The translations under genes and the position numbers were made by a program. A stretch of 64,000 nucleotides of DNA, from contig JAKIUF010000010.1 in the NCBI GenBank assembly GCA_021647705.1, positions 42,599-106,598 on the forward strand, read 5' to 3'. Shown piece after piece: positions 49,125 to 58,352 of this stretch. Below the pieces are notes generated by a model. That model was not told the DNA's origin and made no database searches. It worked only from the letters and a program-made list of their open reading frames with translations. The DNA comes from Gammaproteobacteria bacterium (GTDB lineage Bacteria; Pseudomonadota; Gammaproteobacteria; SZUA-152). The first letter of the stretch is position 1. Each line of letters begins with the position of its first letter.

Positions 49125-51308
49125 ATGCTCTTTGGACGCGGCAAAAAGAATCCAATAAAAATAGCCGATAAAAAGGTTGAAAAATGGATTTATACAACTT
49201 GTGGTTATTGTTCGACAGGTTGTTCTATTGAAGTCGGTGTCACCGATGCCGGTAAACCGGTTGCTTCGCGTGGCGTGGGTTCTGCCGAGGTTAACCGGGG
49301 CAAGCTCTGCATCAAAGGTATTTTTGAACACGATATCTTTGAAGCCAGTGGTCGTGGTGAAGAACCGCTGATACGTGAAAAAGTCCGTGAAGACTATCAA
49401 ACCGTCGGCTGGGATACGGCACTGGACAAAGCCGGTTCAGAAATTCAGCGTATCCAGGAAAAATATGGGCGCGATTCTTTTGCTATTGTTTCCACGGGTC
49501 AGTTGCTCACCGAGGAATTTTACACGCTAGGCAAACTGTCTCGCGCGGTGATCGGTACCAATAACTATGATGGCAATACCACCCTGTGCATGGCCTCTGC
49601 GGCGTCCGGTTACAAACGGTCTTTTGGCTCCGACGGCCCGCCGGGCTGTTACGATGATTTTGACAATACCGATTGCCTGATTGCCTTTGGCTCCAACCTG
49701 CCTGAACAACACCCCGTTATTTACTGGCGTATGCGTGAGGCGCGTGAAAAACGTAACTTCCCGCTGATCGTGGTAGACCCTCGCGTCACCATGTTTGCGC
49801 AATTTGCTGATATGCACCTGCCCATTACGCCGGGTACGGATGTCGTTTTACTGAACTCATTAATGTACGTCATTCTTGATGAAGGTCTGGAAGATCGTGA
49901 GTACATCGAAAAACACACCAATGGCATAGAAGCCGTGGAAAAAGTCGTTGCCGATTTTGACCCGGTCAGCGCCTCAAAAGTGTGTGGTATTGATGAAGAC
50001 ACCATTCGCACCGTAGCACGACTGTATGCGAAATCCGGTGCGGCCATGTCCATCTGGACCATGGGTATCAACCAGTCCACGCACGGTTCTGATGGTGTCG
50101 TGGGGATCAACAACCTGAATCTGGTGACCGGCAATATCGGCAAACCCGGTGGTACGTCATTGTCGATTACCGGGCAATGCAATGCCATGGGCACACGCGA
50201 ATGGTCATCGTGCTCGGGACTGCCGGGGTATCGTTATCTGGAAAACCCGAAGGAACGGGAAGAGATCGCCAACTATTGGGGGATTGATCCCGAGTTTCTG
50301 CCCAAAAAACGTGGCTTGACCGAGACCGATATTTTTCCGGCCATTGAAACCGGACAGATCAAAGGGCTGTGGCTGATCGCCACCAACCCCATGACTTCCA
50401 TGGCCAATACACCGCGTATTCGCAAAACACTGGAACGGCTGGAATGTCTGATTGTGCAAGACTCCTACCGTGATGTAGAAACCACGGAATATGCCCATAT
50501 CTATTTTCCAGCAGCCACCTGGGCAGAAAAAGAAGGTGTGTTCACCAATACGGAACGTCGGGTCAATATGGTCAGGCAGGTAACGGAACCCCATGCCAAT
50601 ACCAAATCTGACCTGTGGATATTCAATGAAATGTCCAAACGGTTTACCCAAGGTGAAAAAGTTAAATTCCCGGAAAAACCAGCGCAAGTGTTTGACGAAA
50701 TGCGCGAACTGTCCAAAGGGCGTCTGCTGGATATCTCCGGCATGGATCATGACAAACTGGAACAGCAACGCGGCATACAGTGGCCACACCCGGAAGGCAG
50801 TGGACGGGACACCGGTGATCAACGTTTATATACCGATGGTAAATTTTGTTATGCCGACAGCAAGGCAAAACTCATTCCGTTACCCTTTATTGATAACAAT
50901 GAAGTGCCGGACGACGAGTATCCCCTGTGGCTGAACACGGGTCGGCTGGTGGAGCATTTTCACACCCGTACCAAAACCGGCAAAGTGGGCAACTGCAACA
51001 AATACAGCCCGACCGCATTCATGGAAATGAACCCTGATGCTGCTGCTGAAATGGGTGTAGAACACATGCAATACGTGCGTGTGGTGTCACGTCGTGGTGA
51101 TGCCATCGTGATGGCGCAACTGACGCAACGAGTGCCGCATAACATGGTCTTCATTCCGTTTCACTTTCATGACTGTGTCAACCGGCTCACCAAAGGGCTG
51201 CTGGACCCTCACTCGCGGCAACCGGCCTTTAAACAAAGTGCAGTGCGCATCGAATCTGTGGATCAGGAAGAAGCAGCACGTATGAATGTTGAGCTGCGAC
51301 AGTATTAG
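49125..51308 (+). CDS. nasA: Assimilatory nitrate reductase, catalytic subunit
   Basis: A 727-aa Mo-bisMGD oxidoreductase of the NasA/NarB group. The 4Fe-4S motif is Cys26, Cys29, Cys33, Cys62 (TTCGYCSTGC ... KLCIKG), and the Mo ligand is Cys155 in TTLCMASAASGYKRSFGSDG. There is no twin-arginine signal, so it is cytoplasmic. It lacks the C-terminal [2Fe-2S] domain of long NasA forms, so it needs an external electron donor. The DmsBC-like fusion downstream is the obvious candidate. Confidence 0.93.
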   Translation: MLFGRGKKNPIKIADKKVEKWIYTTCGYCSTGCSIEVGVTDAGKPVASRGVGSAEVNRGKLCIKGIFEHDIFEASGRGEEPLIREKVREDYQTVGWDTALDKAGSEIQRIQEKYGRDSFAIVSTGQLLTEEFYTLGKLSRAVIGTNNYDGNTTLCMASAASGYKRSFGSDGPPGCYDDFDNTDCLIAFGSNLPEQHPVIYWRMREAREKRNFPLIVVDPRVTMFAQFADMHLPITPGTDVVLLNSLMYVILDEGLEDREYIEKHTNGIEAVEKVVADFDPVSASKVCGIDEDTIRTVARLYAKSGAAMSIWTMGINQSTHGSDGVVGINNLNLVTGNIGKPGGTSLSITGQCNAMGTREWSSCSGLPGYRYLENPKEREEIANYWGIDPEFLPKKRGLTETDIFPAIETGQIKGLWLIATNPMTSMANTPRIRKTLERLECLIVQDSYRDVETTEYAHIYFPAATWAEKEGVFTNTERRVNMVRQVTEPHANTKSDLWIFNEMSKRFTQGEKVKFPEKPAQVFDEMRELSKGRLLDISGMDHDKLEQQRGIQWPHPEGSGRDTGDQRLYTDGKFCYADSKAKLIPLPFIDNNEVPDDEYPLWLNTGRLVEHFHTRTKTGKVGNCNKYSPTAFMEMNPDAAAEMGVEHMQYVRVVSRRGDAIVMAQLTQRVPHNMVFIPFHFHDCVNRLTKGLLDPHSRQPAFKQSAVRIESVDQEEAARMNVELRQY

Positions 51309-51589
51309 ACTGATGTTATGCAAGCCTCAAATTGTAGGGTGGCATGAGCATCAGACTAAGCAAGCTTGTTCATAACTATTATCAACAGTGAACAAGTCGC
51401 TTAACCTGATGACTATGGGGTAAGAGGGGTGAACGTTCACCGGGATTGATCCATGAACCCTCGCCCCGTTTTGGGAGTACCCACAGGGCATATGTAAAGG
51501 GAGAATGGGTCGTGGTGGAATATTCATAAAACCAAACCGAATCGTTACCAAAAATTTATTGCAGGATTTATTGAAGGTCAAGGCATACC
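51309..51589. other. 281-bp gap between nasA and the DmsBC-like gene
   Basis: No gene or clear promoter was seen. It holds a partial repeat arm (TAGGGTGG near 51334) and the stretch AAGCAAGCTTGTT (51358-51370). An inverted relative of that stretch lies in the junk at the end of the integrase relic (58355-58366). It is longer than the other operon gaps, so separate transcription of the next gene is possible. Confidence 0.4.
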
Positions 51590-53425
51590 ATGTTTCCAGT
51601 ACGTGAAGATGAACCCAAATACGCTTTTCTTACCGACAAGGAAAGCCGGGAAAAAAACATTCATGGCAAGTTCATTGAACTGGTCGAAAAAAACAGCCCG
51701 CTGTACGGAAAAAGTCTGAATATCAACGGCGACAGCGCCGTGGGTGATAACCCCAATCGTTACAAACAACACGGCTTCCATTTTACCGCAGACAACTGCA
51801 TTGCTTGCCATGCCTGTGAAGCGGCATGCAGTGAAAAAAATGACAACCCGGCACACCTGGCATTTCGCAGCGTAGGTTATGTTGAGGGAGGTACTTATCC
51901 CGCCTATCAGCGCATGAATATTTCCATGGCCTGTAATCACTGTGACGACCCGGTTTGCCTGACAGGTTGTCCTACTCGCGCCTATACCAAATTTGCAGAA
52001 TATGGCGCGGTATTACAGGACCCGGACATCTGTTTTGGCTGTGGTTATTGCACCTGGGTCTGCCCCTACAATGCACCACAACTGGACCCCGTTAAAGGGC
52101 AGGTATCAAAATGCAATATGTGTGTGGATCGGCTTGAAGTCGGCCTTAAACCCGCCTGTGTATCCGCTTGCCTGGGGGGCGCGCTGGAATTTGGTGTCAT
52201 CGAAAACACACCGCTGAACCGGGATCAGGCAAAACTGGACATTCCCGGGTTTCCCTCCACGGACATTACCCACCCCAATATTCGTTTTCAGCAAACACGC
52301 AGCATGCCGCGTGAAATGACCCGCCCGGATTCCATGCCGTTAAAATATCATCGTGATGACCAGCAGGAAAAATATATCCCTGTCGTAGATGAGAAAAAAG
52401 GCAAACCACAACGTCAATGGAATCTGCGTAAACTGCTGGGCTCACATGAAAATGCACACATCGCTTTTACTCTTTGTGCGCAAACTGTTATCGGTGCTTT
52501 CATGTTACTGATATTTGCACCCTGGCTGGGTTTGTCAGCGGTGGTCACGGCCAGATCCGACGCCTTCCTGCCATTGTTTGCCACCCTGTTTGTCATACTG
52601 GCCATCGGCATGTTCAAACTCAACATGCACCTCGGTAAACCGTTACGTTTTTATCGCGGGTTTAACAACTGGCGACTGTCACCGGTCAGCCGTGAAATTG
52701 CCGGAATATCCCTCTTTTTTGGCGGCATGGTGGGCTATGGTTTTTTTGCCAGCCTCATTCACTACAACTTGCTGGTACTGCCCGTTATACACTGGCTGGC
52801 AGTGGCCTCCGTCATCGCCGCGATCATCGGTGGGCTGGTCGGCTTTTATTACATGTACAAACTCTACCGTATTCCGGCACGCCCATACTGGAACCACTGG
52901 CAAACCGGCAGCAGCTTTGTGGGCACCGCCCTGGTACTGGGTTCTGTGCTGATTTTACTGGTGAGTGGCATCGCATCAGGTCTGTCTGCCCTACAAGCAT
53001 TATTACCCTCCCTGGCATGGCTGATTTTTTCCGGCCTGCTTCTGGAAGGCATTGGCCTGCTGGCTCATGCGCGTGATCTCAAACGACAGGGAGGCGAGGG
53101 CGCTGCATCGCACTTTGAACAGACCACCAAATTTGGTTATGCCTATGTGTTGCGAAACACTCTGTTGGGCGTCAATTTGTTATTGGTGTTTTTATTGACT
53201 CTGGAGAGCATAGCCCTGTCGCCAATGGCACTGGTAATTGGCAGCATCACACTGATATCACTATTGACAACAACTGTGATTGGGCGCGCCCTGTTTTATG
53301 TGTTGGTGATCCCGACCACCATGCCAGGAGCCTTCTTCTGGAAAAATAAAGCCTTCGAGGAACACGCCAGAGAAACAGGGCTGGCCAATATGCCGCAGGT
53401 GGGAGTGGTGCCGGACGGACATTAA
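51590..53425 (+). CDS. Fused DmsB-like four-cluster ferredoxin and DmsC-like quinol anchor
   Basis: A 611-aa protein. Residues 60-215 carry four 4Fe-4S motifs: CIACHACEAAC, CNHCDDPVCLTGC, CFGCGYCTWVC, and CNMC ... CVSAC. After a linker, about 290-590 form eight or so membrane helices of the DmsC/YnfH anchor type (LCAQTVIGAFMLLIFAPWLG, MHLGKPLRFYRGFNNWRLSP). In dimethyl sulfoxide-type reductases these are separate B and C subunits passing electrons from quinol to the molybdenum subunit. Behind nasA it should link nitrate assimilation to the quinone pool, replacing a NADH or ferredoxin donor. That pairing is inferred from position. Confidence 0.88.
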   Translation: MFPVREDEPKYAFLTDKESREKNIHGKFIELVEKNSPLYGKSLNINGDSAVGDNPNRYKQHGFHFTADNCIACHACEAACSEKNDNPAHLAFRSVGYVEGGTYPAYQRMNISMACNHCDDPVCLTGCPTRAYTKFAEYGAVLQDPDICFGCGYCTWVCPYNAPQLDPVKGQVSKCNMCVDRLEVGLKPACVSACLGGALEFGVIENTPLNRDQAKLDIPGFPSTDITHPNIRFQQTRSMPREMTRPDSMPLKYHRDDQQEKYIPVVDEKKGKPQRQWNLRKLLGSHENAHIAFTLCAQTVIGAFMLLIFAPWLGLSAVVTARSDAFLPLFATLFVILAIGMFKLNMHLGKPLRFYRGFNNWRLSPVSREIAGISLFFGGMVGYGFFASLIHYNLLVLPVIHWLAVASVIAAIIGGLVGFYYMYKLYRIPARPYWNHWQTGSSFVGTALVLGSVLILLVSGIASGLSALQALLPSLAWLIFSGLLLEGIGLLAHARDLKRQGGEGAASHFEQTTKFGYAYVLRNTLLGVNLLLVFLLTLESIALSPMALVIGSITLISLLTTTVIGRALFYVLVIPTTMPGAFFWKNKAFEEHARETGLANMPQVGVVPDGH

Positions 53426-53442
53426 CGTTTCAGCTGGGAACA

Positions 53443-53479
53443 CCGTCATTCCGGCACGTTTTTAGCCGGAATCCAGAGG
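53443..53479. repeat. Palindromic repeat, family C (copy 2)
   Basis: CCGTCATTCCGGCACG ... GCCGGAATCCAGAGG, just after the DmsBC-like stop. It is the inverse orientation of 2184-2220. Confidence 0.65.
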
Positions 53480-53486
53480 TTTAAAC

Positions 53487-53671
53487 CCCCAGATAAGCGT
53501 TCCAGTGCAGTGGGAGGTTATGTTCTCGTGGTACTGACAAGTGGCGTGTTATAAACGCAGAGGTCGCAGAGACGCAAAGGACGCAGAGAAAAACACTAAA
53601 AACTTTGTGTCCTCTGCGTCTTTGCGACCTCTGCGTTAAATACTCGGTGTATTTTTAAAATAGTATGTTTT
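53487..53671 (+). repeat. Long direct repeat, left copy
   Basis: About 185 bp matching 54337-54520: it starts AGATAAGCGTTCCAGTGCAG, includes a CGCAAAG-type hairpin, and ends ACTCGGTGTATTTTT. The pair brackets a MITE and the secreted-protein gene. Confidence 0.8.
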
Positions 53672-53690
53672 TTAAGAAACACATAATAAG

Positions 53691-53810
53691 TAGCTGGGTA
53701 ATGCTATTAAGTTAAGCTAAAATCCCTGTCTGGTGTAGGTTGGGGTTCGCAAGCTCACCGCCAACCTACGCTATACCATAATTTGTTAACTTGATGATAT
53801 TGGATAGCTG
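53691..53810. mobile_element. MITE, family E (second copy, 120 bp)
   Basis: Diverged terminal repeats (TAGCTGGGTAATGCTATTAA ... TTGATGATATTGGATAGCTG) around the same core (GTAGGTTGGGGTTCGCAAG) as 38377-38502. Target duplications are no longer clear. Confidence 0.65.
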
Positions 53811-53923
53811 AGGTTTTTCCGTATCTTCCACAATGTTTTGTATGTCAATTGGACGCCGACGTATATTAAATATTTCAGCGCCACTAAAGAGTGGTGCTTC
53901 ACATATAACATCAGGAAAACAAA

Positions 53924-54346
53924 ATGAAGGGGAAATGGGTTTTTGTTGTTACGATGTTTTTAAATGTTTCATGCTCCACATATACGGTTGCCAACAAAAA
54001 CCATGAGAATGTCAATTTCTCAAAAATAAAATCAGACTATCGATTAACTGATTTGAATAGTTATGGCTGCGAAAAAATTAATCCATCTGTAATAGAGCAC
54101 ATTTTACAGGCGGGCACACTGGTTACTGAAAAAGAAACCCATGATTATTATTCTACAACTGGGTGTAGTATTAAAGGAAGCGTGCTCCTGAATGGCAATA
54201 GCACTAATTTTACCTTTGATTATGGCGGTATTATGTATTTTAGTAATGGGGTAATACTGGGGTGTGGCGAGAATTGTTGCAGTGAAAATTATCCCTATTG
54301 CTCATTTGATGCACATAACCTTAAGAGGGGAGAGAGCCCCAAATAA
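53924..54346 (+). CDS. Small exported or lipoprotein-like protein, unknown
   Basis: A 140-aa protein. A basic start and hydrophobic stretch (MKGKWVFVVTMFLNVSC) form a signal peptide. Cys17 resembles a lipobox cysteine, but the preceding residues (N-V-S) are non-canonical. The mature part has six further cysteines (GCGENCCSENYPYC) that could form disulfides. It is AT-rich and unlike neighbouring genes. The last residues and stop (SPK-TAA) lie in the right-hand copy of a long direct repeat, so the present C-terminus may be acquired. No family was recognised. Confidence 0.65.
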   Translation: MKGKWVFVVTMFLNVSCSTYTVANKNHENVNFSKIKSDYRLTDLNSYGCEKINPSVIEHILQAGTLVTEKETHDYYSTTGCSIKGSVLLNGNSTNFTFDYGGIMYFSNGVILGCGENCCSENYPYCSFDAHNLKRGESPK

Positions 54347-54520
54347 GCATTCCAGTGCAGTGGGAGGTTATGTTTTGTGGTACTGACAAGTAGCGAGTTA
54401 TAAATGCAGAAATTGCAAAAATACAGAGACCGCAAGTTTTTTAGTGGTTTTCTCTGCGTCCTTTGCGTCTCTGCGACCTCTGCGTTAAATACTCGGTGTA
54501 TTTTTTTTAAATAGCGTGTT
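54337..54520 (+). repeat. Long direct repeat, right copy
   Basis: It matches 53487-53671: AAATAAGCATTCCAGTGCAG ... TGCGTTAAATACTCGGTGTA. The internal hairpin arm has partly decayed (ATGCAGAAATTGCAAAAATA). Confidence 0.8.
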
Positions 54521-54546
54521 TTTAGCGTTTAACTCACATTTTAAAT
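54510..54546 (+). repeat. Family D short repeat
   Basis: AATAGCGTGTTTTTAGCG then TTTAACTCACATTTTAAA. Relatives are at 23548-23582 (TAGCGTGTTTTCAAGCG, TTAATTCACATTTAAA) and, inverted, at 30599-30632. All three stand just before or after genes. Confidence 0.6.
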
Positions 54547-54577
54547 GCCTGCCCGCACTTTTTGCTGAAATGACAAC

Positions 54578-56098
54578 ATGAAAACACGTATCCAACAGCT
54601 TCAGACCGCCTTGCAATCAGGACTGATTGAACGCGAAACACCGGTTCGTCTGGCCTTGCTGGCAGCCCTCTCGGGAGAACACCTGTTATTGATTGGTGCG
54701 CCCGGCACCGCTAAAAGCGCACTGGCACGAAGACTCCACCTTGCCTTTGATCATGGCCAGTATTTCGAGCGACTGCTCACCCGGTTTTCTGTACCGGAAG
54801 AACTGTTTGGCCCGTTATCCATCAAGGCGCTGGAAGATGACCGCTATGAACGCCTGATACAAGCCTACCTTCCCGATGCATCCATTGCTTTTATTGACGA
54901 AATTTTCAAAGCCAACAGCGCCATCCTCAATGCATTGCTCACAATACTGAACGAACGTGAATTTGATAACGGCAGCCAGCGCATCAAAATTCCGCTGGTT
55001 GCGGTGATTGCGGCCAGCAATGAACTGCCTGAAGGTGACGAACTGGATGCATTGTATGACCGGTTTTTATTGCGCTATCAGGTTGAGCCCATCAGCCCCG
55101 AAGGCTTTAGCCGCTTGTTAACCCTGGAAAACACAGAAACACCGGTCATTGATCCACACTGGAAACTGACCCGCGACGACCTGCAACAAATACAAACGCA
55201 ATCTGCGCAAGTCCTGCTGGATGATGATGTTCAATACCTTTTGCGCCAATTGCGCGAACATTTAACAACACAAAACCATTACGTATCAGACCGCCGCTGG
55301 CGGAAACTGGTGAAACTGCTCAAAGTGGCCGCCTGGACAGATGGGCGTAATACCGTTGACGTATGGGATTGCTGGTTATTGCAGCATTGCCTGTGGCATT
55401 CACCGGAACAACGCGCCGACTTGTTGCAATGGTATGAAAAAAGCCTCGGCGCAGATGCCATTATTAATCCCGCACGCCTCACCCGTTTGGCAGATACCTG
55501 GGAAAATACCCTGAACAACGAACAGGGCAGTCGTCGGCAACTAAACGATGAAAACGGTAACCCGTTATATCTCGACACAGAAGGTGAACCGACACCGCGC
55601 TCAGGCCATCAGGAAGAACTGACGATAAACGGAGAGCCATTATATCTGGCACCCCCCGATCAGGCTGACCGTACCAATAACGGCAAAGGCTATCAGCAAA
55701 AAGAACTGGCATCACTCTTCTTTGATGATCATTATCAACAATGCCACATCGACGGGAAATGGGTCTCCCTGGCGCAATACACCGCAGACCCGGAAAACCG
55801 TTTAACCCGCGACATTCACTACCCCCCACATGCTGAACCCGTATACTTCAGCCAGACACATATCGCCGAACGGGTGCAGGAAGTACAGGTCATCCTGGAC
55901 GCCATTAAACGCTACGAACATGCCGCAGATGAAAAGCTGTCAACATTAAAAGCCGACATATCACAACGCCTGTGGGTGGAAAAAACCTTCGTTGTTCCGG
56001 CCCATGAAAACCTGCAACAAAGCCTTCGCGTTGTTCAGGCACTGGCCGAACGCATCGAAAAACTGCGTGACGGTTTTAGCCAGCTACCGGTAAAATAA
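54578..56098 (+). CDS. ravA: MoxR-family AAA+ ATPase RavA
   Basis: A 506-aa (E. coli 498) AAA+ ATPase. Walker A is GAPGTAKS (residues 40-47), Walker B is IAFIDEIFKANSAI, and sensor 1 is VIAASNELPEGDELDALYDR. A long C-terminal region (about 310-420) rich in short Asp/Gly loops corresponds to the LARA discoidal domain, and a helical end follows. With ViaA it acts as a chaperone-like system; in E. coli it touches fumarate reductase, Nuo and phospholipids. Downstream viaA is on the same strand, separated by a 376-bp repeat-filled gap. Confidence 0.92.
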   Translation: MKTRIQQLQTALQSGLIERETPVRLALLAALSGEHLLLIGAPGTAKSALARRLHLAFDHGQYFERLLTRFSVPEELFGPLSIKALEDDRYERLIQAYLPDASIAFIDEIFKANSAILNALLTILNEREFDNGSQRIKIPLVAVIAASNELPEGDELDALYDRFLLRYQVEPISPEGFSRLLTLENTETPVIDPHWKLTRDDLQQIQTQSAQVLLDDDVQYLLRQLREHLTTQNHYVSDRRWRKLVKLLKVAAWTDGRNTVDVWDCWLLQHCLWHSPEQRADLLQWYEKSLGADAIINPARLTRLADTWENTLNNEQGSRRQLNDENGNPLYLDTEGEPTPRSGHQEELTINGEPLYLAPPDQADRTNNGKGYQQKELASLFFDDHYQQCHIDGKWVSLAQYTADPENRLTRDIHYPPHAEPVYFSQTHIAERVQEVQVILDAIKRYEHAADEKLSTLKADISQRLWVEKTFVVPAHENLQQSLRVVQALAERIEKLRDGFSQLPVK

Positions 56099-56132
56099 GC
56101 AAGCCCGGTGTTGTGAACGCAGAGGCCGCAGA

Positions 56133-56186
56133 GACGCAAAGGACGCAAAGGACGCAAAGGACGCAAAGGACGCAAAGGACGCAGAG
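56133..56186 (+). repeat. 9-bp tandem repeat (VNTR) inside a CGCAAAG-type element
   Basis: Five perfect units of GACGCAAAG and a sixth GACGCAGAG. Together with the arm CCCTTTGCGCCTCTGCG (56208-56224) it forms a hairpin element between ravA and viaA. The unit number is likely to vary by slippage. The rest of the gap 56099-56474 holds a family C palindrome (56278-56310) and another CGCAAAG-type arm (56380-56415). Confidence 0.85.
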
Positions 56187-56474
56187 AAAAACGCAGAAAA
56201 TTTTAAGCCCTTTGCGCCTCTGCGATTTTATCAACCACGGATATGGTTGCTGGTTATTGAAACATGAACAACCTCTCCCGTCATTCCGGGCTTGTCCCGG
56301 AATCCAGTGGTACGGAGTGACGATCTGACGTTAACGTAACAGTAGAATTTATCACTCAAATATTTAAAGTTTCGGTGTTTTTCTCTGCGTCCTTTGCGTC
56401 TCTGCGCTTATAACACCGGGTTTGTGGCAGAGCGATATACTATTTTTTTACTACGGGTATAATTTTCCATACCC

Positions 56475-58010
56475 ATGAAACAGAATGTTCATCAACATGT
56501 TAATACGCTCACCCAGCGCCAGGCCGGAGATCCCAGACTCATGAAATCCCTATACCTGGAAGAACAGTTTCAGTTTCTGGACGCACTTCCCGAAACCCTG
56601 TTTGACCGGGTGGTGACATTGGCATACGGCAACCTGCAAGAACGGGTTCGTGGCATACTCTTTTGGCGGGAACATCTTTTACGCGGCTCTCTGCCGCCAG
56701 TTGATGATATTTTCTGGCCGGAACCGGACATCGCAAACATCATTCATCAACGTCTTCACGCGGTTGAATTGTTACCCCTTTGTCACGACGAAGAAAGCCT
56801 GGTTGACCAGATACTGCAAGACATCTGCACAGCCATTGAAAGCATTTTACAGCGGCAGGCACACAATACGTCAAACCTGTTTGACGACATCCTCGCACAA
56901 CAACCCCCAAAAAATACAACTAATTCCCATCAGTCAGAACAAAACACAGTTGACGACAATCCGCCAGCCACCATTGAATTTAACAACTTGGAAGATGTGG
57001 CTAAAGGCCTCGAACAGCAATGGATAAAATTAGTGTTTCAATGGAAAGAAACCCGCGAAACGTTCAGCAGCATGGGAACCCGGCTGGGGCGGGGCTGGGA
57101 CCTATCCAAAGGCATCCTGACAACAGCAGGCTGGCATGACTTTATCGCCTATCGAAAACTGATCCATGACCACCCACAACTCAAGAAAGTCATCAGCATC
57201 CTGGGACAAAAACAGCAAACCGTTTCAGCACACAAGCGATCCCGTATCAGCACCACATCAAATAATACATTAATAACCGCAGAAAAACCGGTAAAAACCG
57301 AATCACCACTATCAACACAAGGCGTAACCCGGAGTGGCGACATTGCCCGCATGCTGCCACAAGAAGCCGTATTCCTCGGCCACCCAAAACTGCACATGCT
57401 CTGGCATGCGCGCCGTGCAGAAAATGCATTACTAAGCTATCGGGTAGAAGGCGTACTGTCAGATCACCAGCCAGACATACCCACACTGGAAAAAAGCCAT
57501 CGGTATTCAGCACCCGCTGACACAAGGAAAAAAGGCCCCATCATCCTCTGTATCGACACCTCAGGCTCCATGCACGGAGAACCCGAACGGCTCGCCAAAG
57601 CGATTTGTCTGGAAGTCATCCGCCAGGCCACCCGTTTGAAACAACCCTGTTTATTATTTGCATTCAGCGGCCCCGGCCAACTGCTGGAACAATCTTTATC
57701 ATTTGACCGCAATGGCCTGCGGCCAATTATTCGTTTTCTGCAACAAACATTTCACGGCGGAACCGATATTCGCGAACCCTTCGCCCGCGCCCTGGAAAAA
57801 ATCACAGAACGTCACTGGCAACACACGGATATTTTACTGGTCAGCGATGGCCGGTTTCCTGTACCGGAGCACCTGACAAAAAAACTGGCAGATGCCCAAA
57901 AACGGGAAGGCCTGCGTGTTTTCGGGATAACCGTCGGTCATTGGTCATCATCTTCGATGGAGGCTGTCTGTCAAACGGTATACCGTGTTAACACAAAAGT
58001 TTCAGTCTGA
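56475..58010 (+). CDS. viaA: VWA-domain protein ViaA
   Basis: A 511-aa (E. coli 483) partner of RavA. The N-terminal 300 residues are helical (LEEQFQFLDALPETLFDRVV), and a C-terminal von Willebrand A domain carries the MIDAS motif DTSGSM starting at Asp361 (CIDTSGSMHGEPERLAK). GGTDIREPF and LLVSDGRFPVPE supply the other metal ligands. The conserved pre-VWA block EAVFLGHPKLHMLWHARRAE is typical. The operon link with ravA is interrupted by repeats and might need its own promoter. Confidence 0.92.
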   Translation: MKQNVHQHVNTLTQRQAGDPRLMKSLYLEEQFQFLDALPETLFDRVVTLAYGNLQERVRGILFWREHLLRGSLPPVDDIFWPEPDIANIIHQRLHAVELLPLCHDEESLVDQILQDICTAIESILQRQAHNTSNLFDDILAQQPPKNTTNSHQSEQNTVDDNPPATIEFNNLEDVAKGLEQQWIKLVFQWKETRETFSSMGTRLGRGWDLSKGILTTAGWHDFIAYRKLIHDHPQLKKVISILGQKQQTVSAHKRSRISTTSNNTLITAEKPVKTESPLSTQGVTRSGDIARMLPQEAVFLGHPKLHMLWHARRAENALLSYRVEGVLSDHQPDIPTLEKSHRYSAPADTRKKGPIILCIDTSGSMHGEPERLAKAICLEVIRQATRLKQPCLLFAFSGPGQLLEQSLSFDRNGLRPIIRFLQQTFHGGTDIREPFARALEKITERHWQHTDILLVSDGRFPVPEHLTKKLADAQKREGLRVFGITVGHWSSSSMEAVCQTVYRVNTKVSV

Positions 58011-58201
58011 CCGACAGGCGGATTTTATGGTAACAAAGCCTGTGAGAAAGAGTGTTTTGTTGGAGAATCAGAGATAAGGTTCATTGTATTTTTATCAAAG
58101 TCACGATTTATCGATGACGCAATGAACCTGACCGTTTAATACTGCTGGGTATCGCAGATGCTGAGTTTTTTGTTCCGCTCAATTTACCACAGCGTAAAAC
58201 T

Positions 58202-58256
58202 GTAGGGTGGAACAAGCGCAGCGGTTCCACCATGACCTTGCACGCACCCTGCAAAA
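58202..58256. repeat. Half unit of composite repeat, family B
   Basis: TAGGGTGGAACAAGCGCAGC, GGTTCCACCATGACCTTGCA: the right arm plus the end of the element seen at 12890-13047. It lies in the 342-bp stretch 58011-58352 between viaA and the integrase relic, where no gene is recognised. Confidence 0.75.
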
Positions 58257-58352
58257 TCGACTGCCTGAAGCAAGAAAAACGGCCCTCATACAACATCTGC
58301 GTTTTAAGAACCCAGCGGCTTTATCGCTGTGCGATAACAGCACAAGAAATAA

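Noticed and set aside
56113..56328. Open frame with RTQRTQRTQ repeats between ravA and viaA
   Set aside because: It is produced by the 9-bp tandem repeat and the surrounding palindromes; no protein family and no ribosome site.
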